Numbered from the stretch's first letter, positions 43,118 through 53,050 are shown. The stretch is DNA of 64,000 bases from CAXBNV01 sp963977185 (GCA_963977185.1 CAXBNV010000003.1:77472-141471); one strand, 5' to 3'. Numbers and translations: made by a program. The notes: generated from the letters alone by a model not told the origin.

Positions 43118-45682
43118 TCACATAGACTTAAAAGGTTTTGATGGTTTTATGTTTATTTCATCTTCATCTTCATTTGCCTCTTCATTTTTATCTTCATCAA
43201 AAGGTATAGATAATTGAAGATTATATCTAGTAAAATTATTATACATATTCAAAAATTCATTACCAACAGAACATATTGCAATTTTAATTGCTGTAGTAGC
43301 TGCTGCTGAAGTGCCAATAGCTGTTGGTAAGTATTTAGTCACATGAGATAGTTCTGTCGATTTAGGTAAACAAAAGCTCAGCATACAGGCAGTATTTTTT
43401 TTATCTTCTATTATAAATTCCATTCTTTGTTTATCATTTTCTAGTTTTACAATAGCTTCTCGAGAAGAGTTTGCTTTAAGCCAAAATTGTGTCAATGGAA
43501 AGTCATCAGATAGATTAAAAAATCTACCTTTCATAAATCCATCTAAAGTATGCACTAATAAACCAATGTTATGATCATTAACTCTTCTTGCTTTTACTAA
43601 AATTGCACCACAGTGGAGTTCACTACATAGTATTTCTTCAATTTTTTTATCTAATATTCTTTTTTCTTCTGAAATATGTTGATATTCAATTTCATCATTA
43701 TTGATTTTTTTATCTAAAGAAATAATTAAATTTATTATATGAAAATAAACTGCATGAATCATGCCTCTATCAATATAATCTTTACAAGGTGTAGCGACTC
43801 TATAAGGATTTAGTTTTTCTATTAATTTATTAGTTAAAGTATATTTAAAAAAATGTGTCGCTAACTGTTGTCGCTCTGACATGTTTATTTTACATCTTTG
43901 AGATTTGCTTTTAGTAAAATCAAGACCTAGGTCTTTAATTGAATCTTGTATCCAAAATTGAACTTCACTAATAATTTCAGCTTCTGATTTATCACCAAAT
44001 AATTTATCTTTAGTTCTTGGGCTTAAGTAAAAATCCTGGCCGTTATTAGTTATAATTTCTGTTAATTGAGATATGATGACATGTAAATGAAAAACATCAT
44101 CTAAGCATCCATCTTTTTCTCTTTGGGTATGATTTAAAAAGCCTCTGTTAGCTGGCATAACAACAACTTCAAGCCCTAACTCAGGATTATTTTCAGAAGC
44201 ATCAATTAGGGCCTTGATTCTAAGAGCTTCAGCATTTGCTTCAACTTCTTTAGTAGCACCAGCAGTTCGTAAATTACATATATATAAAAAACTTGTGTTT
44301 TTATTGATATCTAATAAGTTTTGAGATTTTAATTGCTCGCTTATAACTTTGAGATAACGTAAAAATGAAGGGTAGGCTTTAACTAGACCACTAGAAGTAT
44401 AAGTTTGAGCCCCCATTCTTAAAAAACCTCCAGATTGCATTTCTTGCTGATAATCAAAGCTCAATATACCTGGTAAATTAGTATAAGCATTAGCATCAAA
44501 ACCATCGCCAAAACTAGCTGTTGATTTCATGAGTGAGGATTCTGCATCTTTTGGATCAATTAATAATTTACGGTCATAATCTTTTGATTTAATAGCTTTA
44601 TGATAAGCAGGGTCTTTATCTAAGTCTAAATAATGTATTTTAAATCCTTGGGGAAAATTTTGTATTAGCCATTCTTTTGTACTTGCAAGAGGCATAGGGT
44701 TTTCATAAATAGATTTTGTTATTATATTTAATGCCGAAGTTTTTTCTTTTTTATCAAATTCTTTATTCTCTTGTTCTATGATGCATGAGTTATTAATATC
44801 AGAAATAAAGCGAGAATAAATTTTTGTATAGTCATATTCTGAGTTATATGAACTTTTCAGTAAGCTTAATATAGATCCGGCTAAATTAAAGCTACTATCT
44901 ATTGTTATATAATATAACTCATCATTAGATAGTTGAGATTTTATATACCACAAATATTTAAAACAAAGTTTATTAAAATTTTCAGATAATTGAGTATTAT
45001 TAACTTCGTCAATAGATAAATTTATTTTATTATATAATAAACCAAGTTCTTGAAAGTCCGTGAATATTTTGCCTAGGTTATCATATGATTTAAATTGTCC
45101 CTTAAATTTTGGTGGTATATCAAATTCTAAGTAGTCTTCTTTTGAATTATTTATAAATATAAAGTTTAAAAGTTTATTTATTAAAAAATTAGCCGCTTGT
45201 AATTTGTTATAAGCAGTTGTACTTTGAACTAAGCCAATAGCAGCTTCTTGTATTTGTGATAAAGTATCAGCAATCAATCTATTTTGGTATTCTATTTTTT
45301 TAGTCAATAATGTCAAAAATGTATTATGGAATGGTTGGGCTCTGTTAGACTCAAATAGAAAACTAATTAAATTATTTTTCTGCTCTAAAGCGCTAGGATT
45401 ATCTATTATTTCTTTAGATAAATAATTTGTGATACTTTCAATATCCCAGTTTGAATAAAACTGCATTAAATTGAAAAACTTATTTAGTTTAATTAACTTA
45501 TTATCATCACTTAATTCTTTATAATTATAATTTATATAATTAATAATAAATTGCATTTCATCATTGCTTTTAGTAAATTTATGATCAGATGTTTTTGATT
45601 TGAATGTGATAAAGTCATCATCTGCATGTTGTATATTATATTCATTATCTAACGTATTAAAGATATTAGTAATTAATATCAT
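43118..45682 (-). CDS. 854-aa protein with CX5R phosphatase-like motif, candidate effector
   Basis: No signal peptide. The N-terminal ~330 residues are helical and unassigned. A conserved-looking region spans about 325-660 and contains a strand-like block with GGFLRMGAQTYTSS (418-431) and FLYICNLRTAGATKEVEANAEALR (465-488). This region also contains HLHVI at about 532 and CKDYIDRG at 633-640, a C-x5-R phosphatase loop (Cys633, Arg639) with the Lys-Asp and Asp-Arg positions typical of SidF/SopB-type phosphoinositide phosphatases. A hydrophobic GTSAAATTAIK stretch lies near 815, and the C-terminus is strongly acidic (EDKNEEANEDEDE). The motif is suggestive only. Confidence 0.6.
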   Translation of the reverse strand: MILITNIFNTLDNEYNIQHADDDFITFKSKTSDHKFTKSNDEMQFIINYINYNYKELSDDNKLIKLNKFFNLMQFYSNWDIESITNYLSKEIIDNPSALEQKNNLISFLFESNRAQPFHNTFLTLLTKKIEYQNRLIADTLSQIQEAAIGLVQSTTAYNKLQAANFLINKLLNFIFINNSKEDYLEFDIPPKFKGQFKSYDNLGKIFTDFQELGLLYNKINLSIDEVNNTQLSENFNKLCFKYLWYIKSQLSNDELYYITIDSSFNLAGSILSLLKSSYNSEYDYTKIYSRFISDINNSCIIEQENKEFDKKEKTSALNIITKSIYENPMPLASTKEWLIQNFPQGFKIHYLDLDKDPAYHKAIKSKDYDRKLLIDPKDAESSLMKSTASFGDGFDANAYTNLPGILSFDYQQEMQSGGFLRMGAQTYTSSGLVKAYPSFLRYLKVISEQLKSQNLLDINKNTSFLYICNLRTAGATKEVEANAEALRIKALIDASENNPELGLEVVVMPANRGFLNHTQREKDGCLDDVFHLHVIISQLTEIITNNGQDFYLSPRTKDKLFGDKSEAEIISEVQFWIQDSIKDLGLDFTKSKSQRCKINMSERQQLATHFFKYTLTNKLIEKLNPYRVATPCKDYIDRGMIHAVYFHIINLIISLDKKINNDEIEYQHISEEKRILDKKIEEILCSELHCGAILVKARRVNDHNIGLLVHTLDGFMKGRFFNLSDDFPLTQFWLKANSSREAIVKLENDKQRMEFIIEDKKNTACMLSFCLPKSTELSHVTKYLPTAIGTSAAATTAIKIAICSVGNEFLNMYNNFTRYNLQLSIPFDEDKNEEANEDEDEINIKPSKPFKSM

Positions 45683-45882
45683 GAAATGAGTCCTTATAAA
45701 ACTATTTGTAAATCAAATAAATATATTTAAGTATATATTAATCTAGCATCTGATTTTTGTTAATTAATCAATTTTTATAAAAATATCATATTATTAATAA
45801 TAGTAGTACTTGTTTATTAATGAGTTTAATACAGTTAAACTGTATTTATAAATAATTATATATTTTGGATTTTTATATAAAC

Positions 45883-46785
45883 ATGATATTTACTAAAATT
45901 TTTATTTTTGGCTTTGGGTATACGGCGGCATATTTTTCAGATCATGTTGTGCAGAATAATCATAATGATATTCAAATAGTTGGAACATCAAGAAATGTTG
46001 AAAAAAAGCATAGTGATTTGATAAAATTAGATATTCAAGATCATATTAAATTAATTAATTATGATAAAAAATCTATTATTCAAGAATTAAAAAATAGTGA
46101 TATAGTTTTGATATCTATTCCACCTAATATAGATGGCGTTGATGTAGTTTATAAAGAATATAGTGATTTTTTAATAAAAAATAAAAAGAATATTAAATGG
46201 CTTGGTTACTTATCTGCAACTAGTGTTTATGGTAATTATAATGGTGAATGGGTTGATGAAAAGTCAAAATGTAAGCCTAGTTCTAAAAGAGGAAAGGATA
46301 GATTATCATCAGAAAAACAATGGATGCAATTATTTGAACAACATAAAATCCCGGTTAATATTTTTAGAATATCTGGCATTTACGGCCCATCGAAATCTGC
46401 TATTGAGAGAGTAAAGCAAAAATATCAAGATAATAAATATTTTACGATTAATAAAAAAGATCATTTTTTTTCTAGAATACACGTTAAAGATATATCTTCT
46501 ATAATTTATGAGACTATAAAAAAAAATATTAAAGGAGAAATATTTAATTTAAGTGATGATCTTCCTGCTAGCTCAGCAGATGTAGATGATTTTGCGGCTA
46601 ATTTATTAAAATATCCAAGAATCAAAAAAGTTTGTTTTGATAAAGCAGATTTAAGCCCAATGGCTTTAGAGTTTTATCAAGATAATAAAAAAGTTAGCAA
46701 TAATAAGGTTAAGTCATTATTAAATTATAAATTTATTTTTTCTGATTATAAAGAAGGTTTAAAAAATATAAATTTGATAAAATAG
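45883..46785 (+). CDS. NAD(P)-dependent SDR/epimerase-like protein, YeeZ type
   Basis: Extended short-chain dehydrogenase fold: IFIFGFGYTAAYFS is the nucleotide-binding start and YLSATSVYGNYNGEW contains the active-site region with Ser-Val-Tyr. Length about 300 aa. The ATG at 45883 is preferred to a TTG six codons upstream. The best match in my memory is the YeeZ group of cytoplasmic epimerase-like proteins with unknown substrate. Confidence 0.78.
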   Translation: MIFTKIFIFGFGYTAAYFSDHVVQNNHNDIQIVGTSRNVEKKHSDLIKLDIQDHIKLINYDKKSIIQELKNSDIVLISIPPNIDGVDVVYKEYSDFLIKNKKNIKWLGYLSATSVYGNYNGEWVDEKSKCKPSSKRGKDRLSSEKQWMQLFEQHKIPVNIFRISGIYGPSKSAIERVKQKYQDNKYFTINKKDHFFSRIHVKDISSIIYETIKKNIKGEIFNLSDDLPASSADVDDFAANLLKYPRIKKVCFDKADLSPMALEFYQDNKKVSNNKVKSLLNYKFIFSDYKEGLKNINLIK

Positions 46786-46835
46786 ATATATTTGCAACAA
46801 AATTGATTATTATAAATATAAAGGAGAAATTAATT

Positions 46836-47276
46836 ATGGATAAAAAATATAATAAAGATGTTAAAACTATTAAAAACTTAACTTATGAACAGCATCACAT
46901 AACCCAAGAAGGTGGAACTGAAAAACCATTTAAAAATAAATTTTGCGATCATTATGAAGAGGGTCTTTATGTTGATGTAGTATCAAAAGAGCCGTTATTC
47001 TCATCAAAAGATAAATATAATTCTAAATCCGGATGGCCAAGCTTTGTCAGATTTATTGATGATCATGTTGTTGAAAAATCAGATTTAACTCATGGGATGG
47101 TACGTACAGAGGTACGCTCAAAATATGGAGACAGTCATCTTGGACATGTATTTCCTGATGGACCAAAAGACAAAGGCGGCTTACGTTATTGTATTAACTC
47201 TGCTTCATTACGTTTTGTTTCAGTTGATAAGTTAGAAGAAGAGGGATATGGTGAGTATTTAAAACTTTTTAAGTAA
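46836..47276 (+). CDS. msrB: Peptide-methionine (R)-S-oxide reductase
   Basis: Repairs methionine-R-sulfoxide in proteins. Catalytic Cys119 lies in RYCINSASLRF, with HLGHVFPDGP before it and SKSGWPSF at 63-70. The two CxxC zinc motifs of many MsrB proteins are absent. The start at 46836 is set by a strong aaggag ribosome site ten bases upstream; an in-frame start at 46803 is unlikely. It follows the SDR gene by 50 bases. Confidence 0.94.
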   Translation: MDKKYNKDVKTIKNLTYEQHHITQEGGTEKPFKNKFCDHYEEGLYVDVVSKEPLFSSKDKYNSKSGWPSFVRFIDDHVVEKSDLTHGMVRTEVRSKYGDSHLGHVFPDGPKDKGGLRYCINSASLRFVSVDKLEEEGYGEYLKLFK

Positions 47277-47442
47277 ATAAAAAAGCTTTAAATACTATAT
47301 GTTTAAATTTATAACAAACATATCATATTGTTTAATAGAATTGTTTATTTATAAAATAATTAATTTCAATTATACTTATAATTAGATTTAATTATGCAGT
47401 AATTTATTATCTAATATTTTGCTAATGAAACAGGACTTTTTT

Positions 47443-47841
47443 ATGAAAATCTCATATTTTTTTAAAGCTCTAGTAATTTTTTTATTGATGGATTTTATCT
47501 GGTTAAATTATATTGGTAAATCATGGTATCAACATTATTATGGTGAATTTTTGGGGCAGCCATTAATGATCCAAAGCTGGTATGCTGTTATAATTTCTTA
47601 TTTATTAATAGTAATCGGTTTAAGCATATTTATTATTTCAAATTATAATAAATCCTTTTTAGAACCATTATTATATGGCGGGTTATATGGAGTTTGTCTA
47701 TATGGTGTTTTTAATTATACAAATATGGCAATTTTACCTAATTGGAATATTTTTATATCTATTATTGATACATTATGGGGTGGCTTTGTTTGCGGGGTTA
47801 CAGCAATGCTAGTTTATTTTATTAATAAATATGTATTTTAA
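47443..47841 (+). CDS. DUF2177-family membrane protein (132 aa)
   Basis: Four hydrophobic segments with the family motifs FLLMDFIWLNYIGKSWYQ and GGLYGVCLYGVFNYTNMAIL, and a conserved WGGFVCG. The ATG at 47443 is chosen for its caggac site. Inner-membrane protein of unknown function. Confidence 0.88.
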   Translation: MKISYFFKALVIFLLMDFIWLNYIGKSWYQHYYGEFLGQPLMIQSWYAVIISYLLIVIGLSIFIISNYNKSFLEPLLYGGLYGVCLYGVFNYTNMAILPNWNIFISIIDTLWGGFVCGVTAMLVYFINKYVF

Positions 47842-47900
47842 AAATAGTTTTTATTAAAGTACTATAATTTGTTTGAGTAATTTATAAGAGAGATTAATTT

Positions 47901-48125
47901 ATGTTTAAGTTATCTGATTTGATTATTTTGGTTGCTGTTGCTATATCTTTTGCATTATCAGTATGTTTTTGGTTTATGGGTAACTATATTGTATCTCAAT
48001 TTACTGCCATATGGGTGCCATCTATTTTATGTTTTGCTATTTATTTTAAATTATTAGCATTATCAGAAAAAATAAAAATATGTTTATTAGATGAGAGTAA
48101 TGATGAACCAAGTTCAAACAAGTAA
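47901..48125 (+). CDS. Small two-helix membrane protein (74 aa), unrecognised
   Basis: Two membrane segments (LIILVAVAISFALSVCFWFM and QFTAIWVPSILCFAIYFKLL) and a charged C-terminal tail. A ribosome site (agagag) precedes the ATG. It stands between DUF2177 and another small membrane gene, possibly one transcript. Confidence 0.65.
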   Translation: MFKLSDLIILVAVAISFALSVCFWFMGNYIVSQFTAIWVPSILCFAIYFKLLALSEKIKICLLDESNDEPSSNK

Positions 48126-48167
48126 AGATACTTTTTGCTTAATATTATATTTTTTTGAGGATTTGTT

Positions 48168-48341
48168 ATGATCAGTAATAATTTTCTGCTTATTCTTGCT
48201 ATAATAATTTTTTTATTGTTTGTTATAGGTCTTTCTTTAACTGTTTATGAGTTTTATTATTATATTGAAAATGGTATTAAAAAAGATAAAAGAAAGACTA
48301 GAAAGAAAAATATTTTTCGAAAAAAAATTAATAAAAAATGA
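48168..48341 (+). CDS. Small single-helix membrane protein with basic tail (57 aa)
   Basis: Starts with ATG at 48168, seven bases after a good ribosome site (gagg). One hydrophobic helix (FLLILAIIIFLLFVIGLSL) is followed by a strongly basic tail rich in Lys and Arg. It follows the previous small membrane gene by 42 bases in the same direction. No family recognised. Confidence 0.55.
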   Translation: MISNNFLLILAIIIFLLFVIGLSLTVYEFYYYIENGIKKDKRKTRKKNIFRKKINKK

Positions 48342-48456
48342 TAAAAATTAATTAGTATTAAAATTTTTTATGTTTTTCAAAAGGTTGAAAGTTATTTTAG
48401 AGCAGTTACAGAAATAATTTATTGCATCTATGAAAAATAATAATCAGGGATAAATA

Positions 48457-49485
48457 ATGGATCCAATATCTCAAGGTGTTCTTGGAGCAATTTCTTCTCA
48501 ATCTTTTGCAAGAAATAAAAATATATTAATAGCAGCTTTCTGCGGCTTTATTAGTGCTTCGACACCAGATCTAGATATTCTTATTAGATCAACTAGCGAT
48601 CCATTATTAAAGCTTGAGTATCATCGACATTTCACCCATTCACTTTTGTTTATACCAATAGGGGCTTTAATAGTTGCATTTCTATTATGGGGAATATTTT
48701 TTAGGAAAAATCATAAATTTATAGTTATTTATTTATTTTCTTTTATAGGGTTTGCAACACATGGCCTATTAGATGCTATGACAAGTTATGGCACTTTATT
48801 ATATTGGCCTTTTTATGGAACTCGGGTTAACTGGAATGTAATATCAATAATAGATCCTTTGTTTACAATTCCTTTATTAATATTTTGTATAATTTCATGT
48901 GTTAAAAAATCATCTTTTATCGCAAGAATAGGTCTTTGTATTGCACTTCTTTATTTATTAATTGGCTATTCTAAGCATTACCAGATAAAAAAACTGCTTT
49001 TTAAAGTAGCTAAAAGTCAGCATCATATTGTGGAAGATTATTTCATTGACCCAACTATCGCTAATAACATGTCATGGAGAGCAATTTATAAATATAAAAA
49101 GCATTTTTATATTTATGCTTTTTATATTTCACCATTCTTTTCTTCAGATTATATCAAAGGAGATACTGTTGAAACTATAGATATTGAAAAAATATTTCCA
49201 TATTTAGACAGAAATTCTAAACAAATAAATGATATAAAAAGGTTTGATATATTTACAAGTTCATTTATGTCTTTACATCATAATAATAAAAATATAATTA
49301 TTGATTTACGATATAATATGTTGCCCCAATCAAGTAAACATCCATTATGGGGTATAGTTATAGATGAAAATAATAAAAATCAACATGCAGAGTTCAAAAT
49401 GTTAAGTGAGCAACATTTTGATAGGTTATCTGTTTTTTGGATGTTACTAAATGGCGATTTTGATAATTTAAAAAAGCATAAATAA
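48457..49485 (+). CDS. Membrane-bound metal-dependent hydrolase, YdjM/DUF457 type
   Basis: The N-terminus carries MDPISQGVLGAI, SASTPDLDI (Asp38, Asp40) and YHRHFTHSLLF (His56, His58, His61), the metal-binding signature of the family. About four to five membrane helices span residues 60-180; a soluble C-terminal region follows. Length 342 aa. Its homologues are DNA-damage-inducible in enterics; enzymatic substrate unknown. Ribosome site aggga precedes the ATG. Confidence 0.88.
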   Translation: MDPISQGVLGAISSQSFARNKNILIAAFCGFISASTPDLDILIRSTSDPLLKLEYHRHFTHSLLFIPIGALIVAFLLWGIFFRKNHKFIVIYLFSFIGFATHGLLDAMTSYGTLLYWPFYGTRVNWNVISIIDPLFTIPLLIFCIISCVKKSSFIARIGLCIALLYLLIGYSKHYQIKKLLFKVAKSQHHIVEDYFIDPTIANNMSWRAIYKYKKHFYIYAFYISPFFSSDYIKGDTVETIDIEKIFPYLDRNSKQINDIKRFDIFTSSFMSLHHNNKNIIIDLRYNMLPQSSKHPLWGIVIDENNKNQHAEFKMLSEQHFDRLSVFWMLLNGDFDNLKKHK

Positions 49486-49570
49486 TATATTGAAATTTTT
49501 ATTCATAAAATTATTAATTTTATAGATGTTTATATTGCACCAGATTATTTTTATAATTTAAAGAATTATT

Positions 49571-50791
49571 TCACCTATTAAACTTACCTAGAAGATCATT
49601 TATTGCTAAATGAGATACCAGGATATTATTATGTCTTAGCCAATCTGGTATATACACTGGCTCGGTAATATATCCTTCTTCTAAAAGAACTTTAAAATCA
49701 GAAATATCATCTGTGTTTAATTTTCCACAAAATAAAAGAGCTATGTCCGGAATCATTCCTTTGTGAACTGAATTTTTTAAAAAAGCTGTTATTTTAATTA
49801 ATCCTTGAAGGTATACGCTATCTTTATAAAAAATAATTCCACCATTAGGGTAACCACCTCTAAAGATACGCATTGCAGAAAAATAACTTTCTTCATGATC
49901 TTGGCCATGTTCACAAAAAAATTTAAATAAATCAAAAAAATCTGCTCCATCTTCAGCCATGCTTATTGCAATAATTCTTAAAACAATTCTTTTTAAACGC
50001 ATTAATTCCATAGACATTGTGATATATTCTGAAAAAGTAGCAAGTCCTTCTTGAGTTTCTGTTGTACGTGGTGAATTATACGCTAATGTTTTTAATATAG
50101 GTTGCTTTTTTCCATTAATTTTAGTTAAGGCATGGATCATGACTTCATGATGAAATAACTGATATATATCATTTTTTGAAAATTTTGCACCATATCTTAT
50201 TTTGATTCCTTCAGACGTGGCGGCAGCCTTAGCTGAAATATTTTTATCAATTATTATATTAATAGGGTCAACTATTTGATCTATATTTTCATTAATTAAT
50301 GGTCTTATTTTTTGTTTGAACTCTCTGGCTGAAAAAATATTAACTTCTTTTGGAATAGTATATTTATATTCATTAATGATATGCAAAAATTGATGTGCTA
50401 TTTTAAGGCTACTATGTTTATATCCGGTTACTATATTTTTAGGGCTACCATATAGCTTCAAAGAAAACTCGGTAATATCTTTAGTGCCTACGCCATTAAG
50501 CATATAATAAGCATCTCTATAACTTTCAGCAGTTTTTTTGAGAAATGAAATAGCTGGATGGTTATCATTGCCTAGATTAATTAAAAATTGATTTATTTCT
50601 GATATTTTATGATCATGATTTTTTTTATTATATTCAACCTCTGGTAATTTTATATTACCTTTATTAGCATTTTTTAAGAATTTATGCATTATTTCTTTTG
50701 GCCAACTAAGTACTCCTAGCAGGGAAAAGTCTTTTATGATATTGACTAATTTTGCGTCCATATCTTTTACATGGCATAAAAGTTTACTCAT
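49571..50791 (-). CDS. QEGLA-motif metallopeptidase-like protein (DUF1704 / MATCAP-like)
   Basis: Contains HEVMIH at 215-220 and TQEGLATFSE at 246-255, the zinc-site pattern of the flavohaemoglobin-expression-modulating QEGLA family. The family includes the eukaryotic tubulin tyrosine carboxypeptidase MATCAP. The start of the domain is at about 90. Length 406 aa. Without signal peptide. Substrate in bacteria is unknown. Lys-rich N-terminal region is unlike relatives. Confidence 0.82.
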   Translation of the reverse strand: MSKLLCHVKDMDAKLVNIIKDFSLLGVLSWPKEIMHKFLKNANKGNIKLPEVEYNKKNHDHKISEINQFLINLGNDNHPAISFLKKTAESYRDAYYMLNGVGTKDITEFSLKLYGSPKNIVTGYKHSSLKIAHQFLHIINEYKYTIPKEVNIFSAREFKQKIRPLINENIDQIVDPINIIIDKNISAKAAATSEGIKIRYGAKFSKNDIYQLFHHEVMIHALTKINGKKQPILKTLAYNSPRTTETQEGLATFSEYITMSMELMRLKRIVLRIIAISMAEDGADFFDLFKFFCEHGQDHEESYFSAMRIFRGGYPNGGIIFYKDSVYLQGLIKITAFLKNSVHKGMIPDIALLFCGKLNTDDISDFKVLLEEGYITEPVYIPDWLRHNNILVSHLAINDLLGKFNR

Positions 50792-50865
50792 GTTTTAACA
50801 ATTGCCTTATTTATCAATTTTAATAAATTATATTTAATATTAACTAACCTTCATTATAGGATAAC

Positions 50866-51000
50866 TCAAATATTAACACTAAAAATTATTTTAAAAATAA
50901 ATTTTAGTAAGTATCCTGATATGCCAAATGTAATTACTCCAGCAAACCATAAGAATATAAACCATGCTGCTGCTTTTTGATTTTTACTGAGTTTTATCAT
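50866..51000 (-). CDS. Possible 44-aa single-helix membrane protein
   Basis: An ATG at 51000 opens a 44-codon frame to a stop at 50866-50868: a short basic start (KLSKNQK), then AAAWFIFLWFAGVITFGISGYLL and a Lys/Phe/Ile-rich end. The pattern WFxxLWFAGV resembles small DUF2474-like inner-membrane proteins. There is no obvious ribosome site, so its expression is uncertain. It is the only frame of interest in the 306-base gap between 50791 and 51098. Confidence 0.4.
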   Translation of the reverse strand: MIKLSKNQKAAAWFIFLWFAGVITFGISGYLLKFIFKIIFSVNI

Positions 51001-51097
51001 GTAGTTAAGTTTATAATAATTAAAAATTTTATTAACAATAAATATATTAAAGCTATAATTAAAGCTATATTAAAGTGTAACAAATTTTGGGATTAAT

Positions 51098-51709
51098 ATG
51101 CATTATTTTTCAGAAGCGTGTGAAAGAAATAAAAAAAATATTTTACAAGAATTAAAAAATAACATATCAAATAGAGCTTCAATATTTGAAATTGGCTCAG
51201 GAACAGGTCAGCATGCATTGTATTTTTGTAATGAAATGCCATTTTGGATTTGGCAAACAAGTGATTTAAAGGAAAATCATAGTAATATTAATGAGCGAAT
51301 ATCAGAAAGCTTAAATTCTAATATATTACTGCCAATAGAGTTTGATGTTAATAAAGACTATCAGGTGTTATCAAATAAATATGATTTGATTTTTACGGCA
51401 AATACTTTTCATATAATGTCATGGAACGCCGTTTGTAATTGTATTAAGAAAGCGTCTGAACTTTTAAAAGATGCTGGTAAATTTATTATTTATGGCCCAT
51501 TTCTTTTTCCTGATAAAATTACTAAAAAGAGCAATATATTATTTGATGATTTTTTAAAAAATCAAAATAAAGAAATGGGTCTTAGACATTTTTATGAAAT
51601 AACTCGTAAATTAAAACAAGTAGATTTAATATTTGAGAAAAATATAGAAATGCCTTCAAATAATAATCTACTAATTTATATTAAAAATAAATCAACTAAT
51701 CTCCTCTAG
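51098..51709 (+). CDS. DUF938-family SAM-dependent methyltransferase
   Basis: 203-aa class I methyltransferase with FEIGSGTGQHALYF near 28-41 and FTANTFHIMSWNA at about 108. The N-terminus HYFSEACERNKKNIL is typical of DUF938. Substrate unknown. Its end overlaps the convergent MFS gene by 14 bases. Confidence 0.88.
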   Translation: MHYFSEACERNKKNILQELKNNISNRASIFEIGSGTGQHALYFCNEMPFWIWQTSDLKENHSNINERISESLNSNILLPIEFDVNKDYQVLSNKYDLIFTANTFHIMSWNAVCNCIKKASELLKDAGKFIIYGPFLFPDKITKKSNILFDDFLKNQNKEMGLRHFYEITRKLKQVDLIFEKNIEMPSNNNLLIYIKNKSTNLL

Positions 51710-52907
51710 GATCAAGAGTAGAAATAAGAGGACTTGTTGTTGGCATTGTTATAAATGGTTCATCTGGCTCAATAGTATCAGTAACACTTTGTCTCCAGAA
51801 TGTATAGTATATTAAGAAAGACGATATTAAAATCATATAAACAAAAAAGCCATTAGGTCCAATTAGACTCATAAATATTGGTGAGATTAAAGGCCCCATA
51901 ACTGCTCCTAGGCTATATGCCAATAACAAAGCTTGTGTTCCTGATGTTATTTCGTTTGCTTTTAATGAATCACAAGCATGACTAATACTTATTGGGTAAA
52001 TAGTAAAAGACAGTCCGCCTAATATAAAAATTAAAAAACATGCCAATGCAATACTTTGTATTGCAAAGATTAGTAATAAGCTACATATTGCTGTGCCAAT
52101 ACTTAGGAATATTAATACTTTACGACGTTCAATTTTATCTGATATTTTTCCTATAGGATATTGCCAAAACATTCCGCCTAAAATTACAACAGACATGCCA
52201 GTAATTACAAAATCAGAAGAGGTTGTTTGAATAAGATATAGTGGAAATAAACCGTATATTGAGCTTAAAATAAGTCCTCCACAAAAGCAACCAACAACCC
52301 CTGTTTTGGTTAATGAAAAAATCTTTTTAAGACTCAACGCAGATGCTTCTTCTAATATTGGAGATTGGATTTTTGTCAATGACAATGGGATTATTGATAA
52401 AACTGATGTTATACCTATAGCTATAAATAATGCGCTTGAATCAGGACTGTTAAATTTTAATAACAATTGGCCTAAAACCTGAGCTAAATATAAAGAAACC
52501 ATATAAATCGATAGCATTGTTCCGCGATTTTTATTGCTTCCAACTGTTAGTAACCAGCTTTCAATAACTATGAATAATCCTGCAGTTGCAAATCCGCTGA
52601 TAACTCTTAAACATAACCATAAATATAAGTCATATGTCAAAGAATGCGTTAATACTGCAGCTGTCAATATTGCAGCAAAAGTTGAAAATGTTCTAATATG
52701 CCCAGTTCTGATTATAATTTTTTCTATTTTGAATGAGCCAAAGACTAATCCTAAATAATAAAAAGACGTCATAGCACCAATTGCAATTGAACCTTCTCCA
52801 TTACTATTTAGTTTAAATACTAATAAAGTGTTAAGTAAACCGCTTCCTATTGCAAATAAAAACAAGCTTAATATTGGTGTGTAGATATTTTTAATTAAAT
52901 TATTCAT
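51696..52907 (-). CDS. MFS transporter, YcaD-like
   Basis: Twelve-helix major facilitator of 403 aa. LFAIGSGLLNTLLVF, FYYLGLVFGSF, RVISGFATAGLFIVIESWL are family helices 1-4, and a second half with LILSSIYGLFPLYLI is present. It resembles the YcaD group of putative MFS proteins. Substrate unknown. A hydrophilic tail (TDTIEPDEPF) follows helix 12. Convergent with the methyltransferase gene. Confidence 0.88.
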   Translation of the reverse strand: MNNLIKNIYTPILSLFLFAIGSGLLNTLLVFKLNSNGEGSIAIGAMTSFYYLGLVFGSFKIEKIIIRTGHIRTFSTFAAILTAAVLTHSLTYDLYLWLCLRVISGFATAGLFIVIESWLLTVGSNKNRGTMLSIYMVSLYLAQVLGQLLLKFNSPDSSALFIAIGITSVLSIIPLSLTKIQSPILEEASALSLKKIFSLTKTGVVGCFCGGLILSSIYGLFPLYLIQTTSSDFVITGMSVVILGGMFWQYPIGKISDKIERRKVLIFLSIGTAICSLLLIFAIQSIALACFLIFILGGLSFTIYPISISHACDSLKANEITSGTQALLLAYSLGAVMGPLISPIFMSLIGPNGFFVYMILISSFLIYYTFWRQSVTDTIEPDEPFITMPTTSPLISTLDPRGD

Positions 52908-53022
52908 GTAAATTAATTCTTTAAATTAAATCAAATTAGAACGGTGCAGTTTTTCATATTTAAAAGACACTGTCAAACATATTAGTTATTTATATATTAG
53001 TTATTATAAAAGTAATTCTGCA

Positions 53023-53050
53023 TTGACATAAATTGATACTGTTATATTAT
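53023..53050 (+). promoter_or_regulatory. Sigma-70 type promoter of the RHS gene
   Basis: TTGACA at 53023-53028 and TATTAT at 53045-53050 are separated by 16 bases. Transcription would begin about 53057, so the mRNA leader would start in an AAT repeat and be about 35 bases long. Confidence 0.7.

Noticed and set aside
47284..47325. Terminator after msrB
   Set aside because: The inverted repeat (atatgttt / aaacatat) has a long loop and lacks a T-tract.
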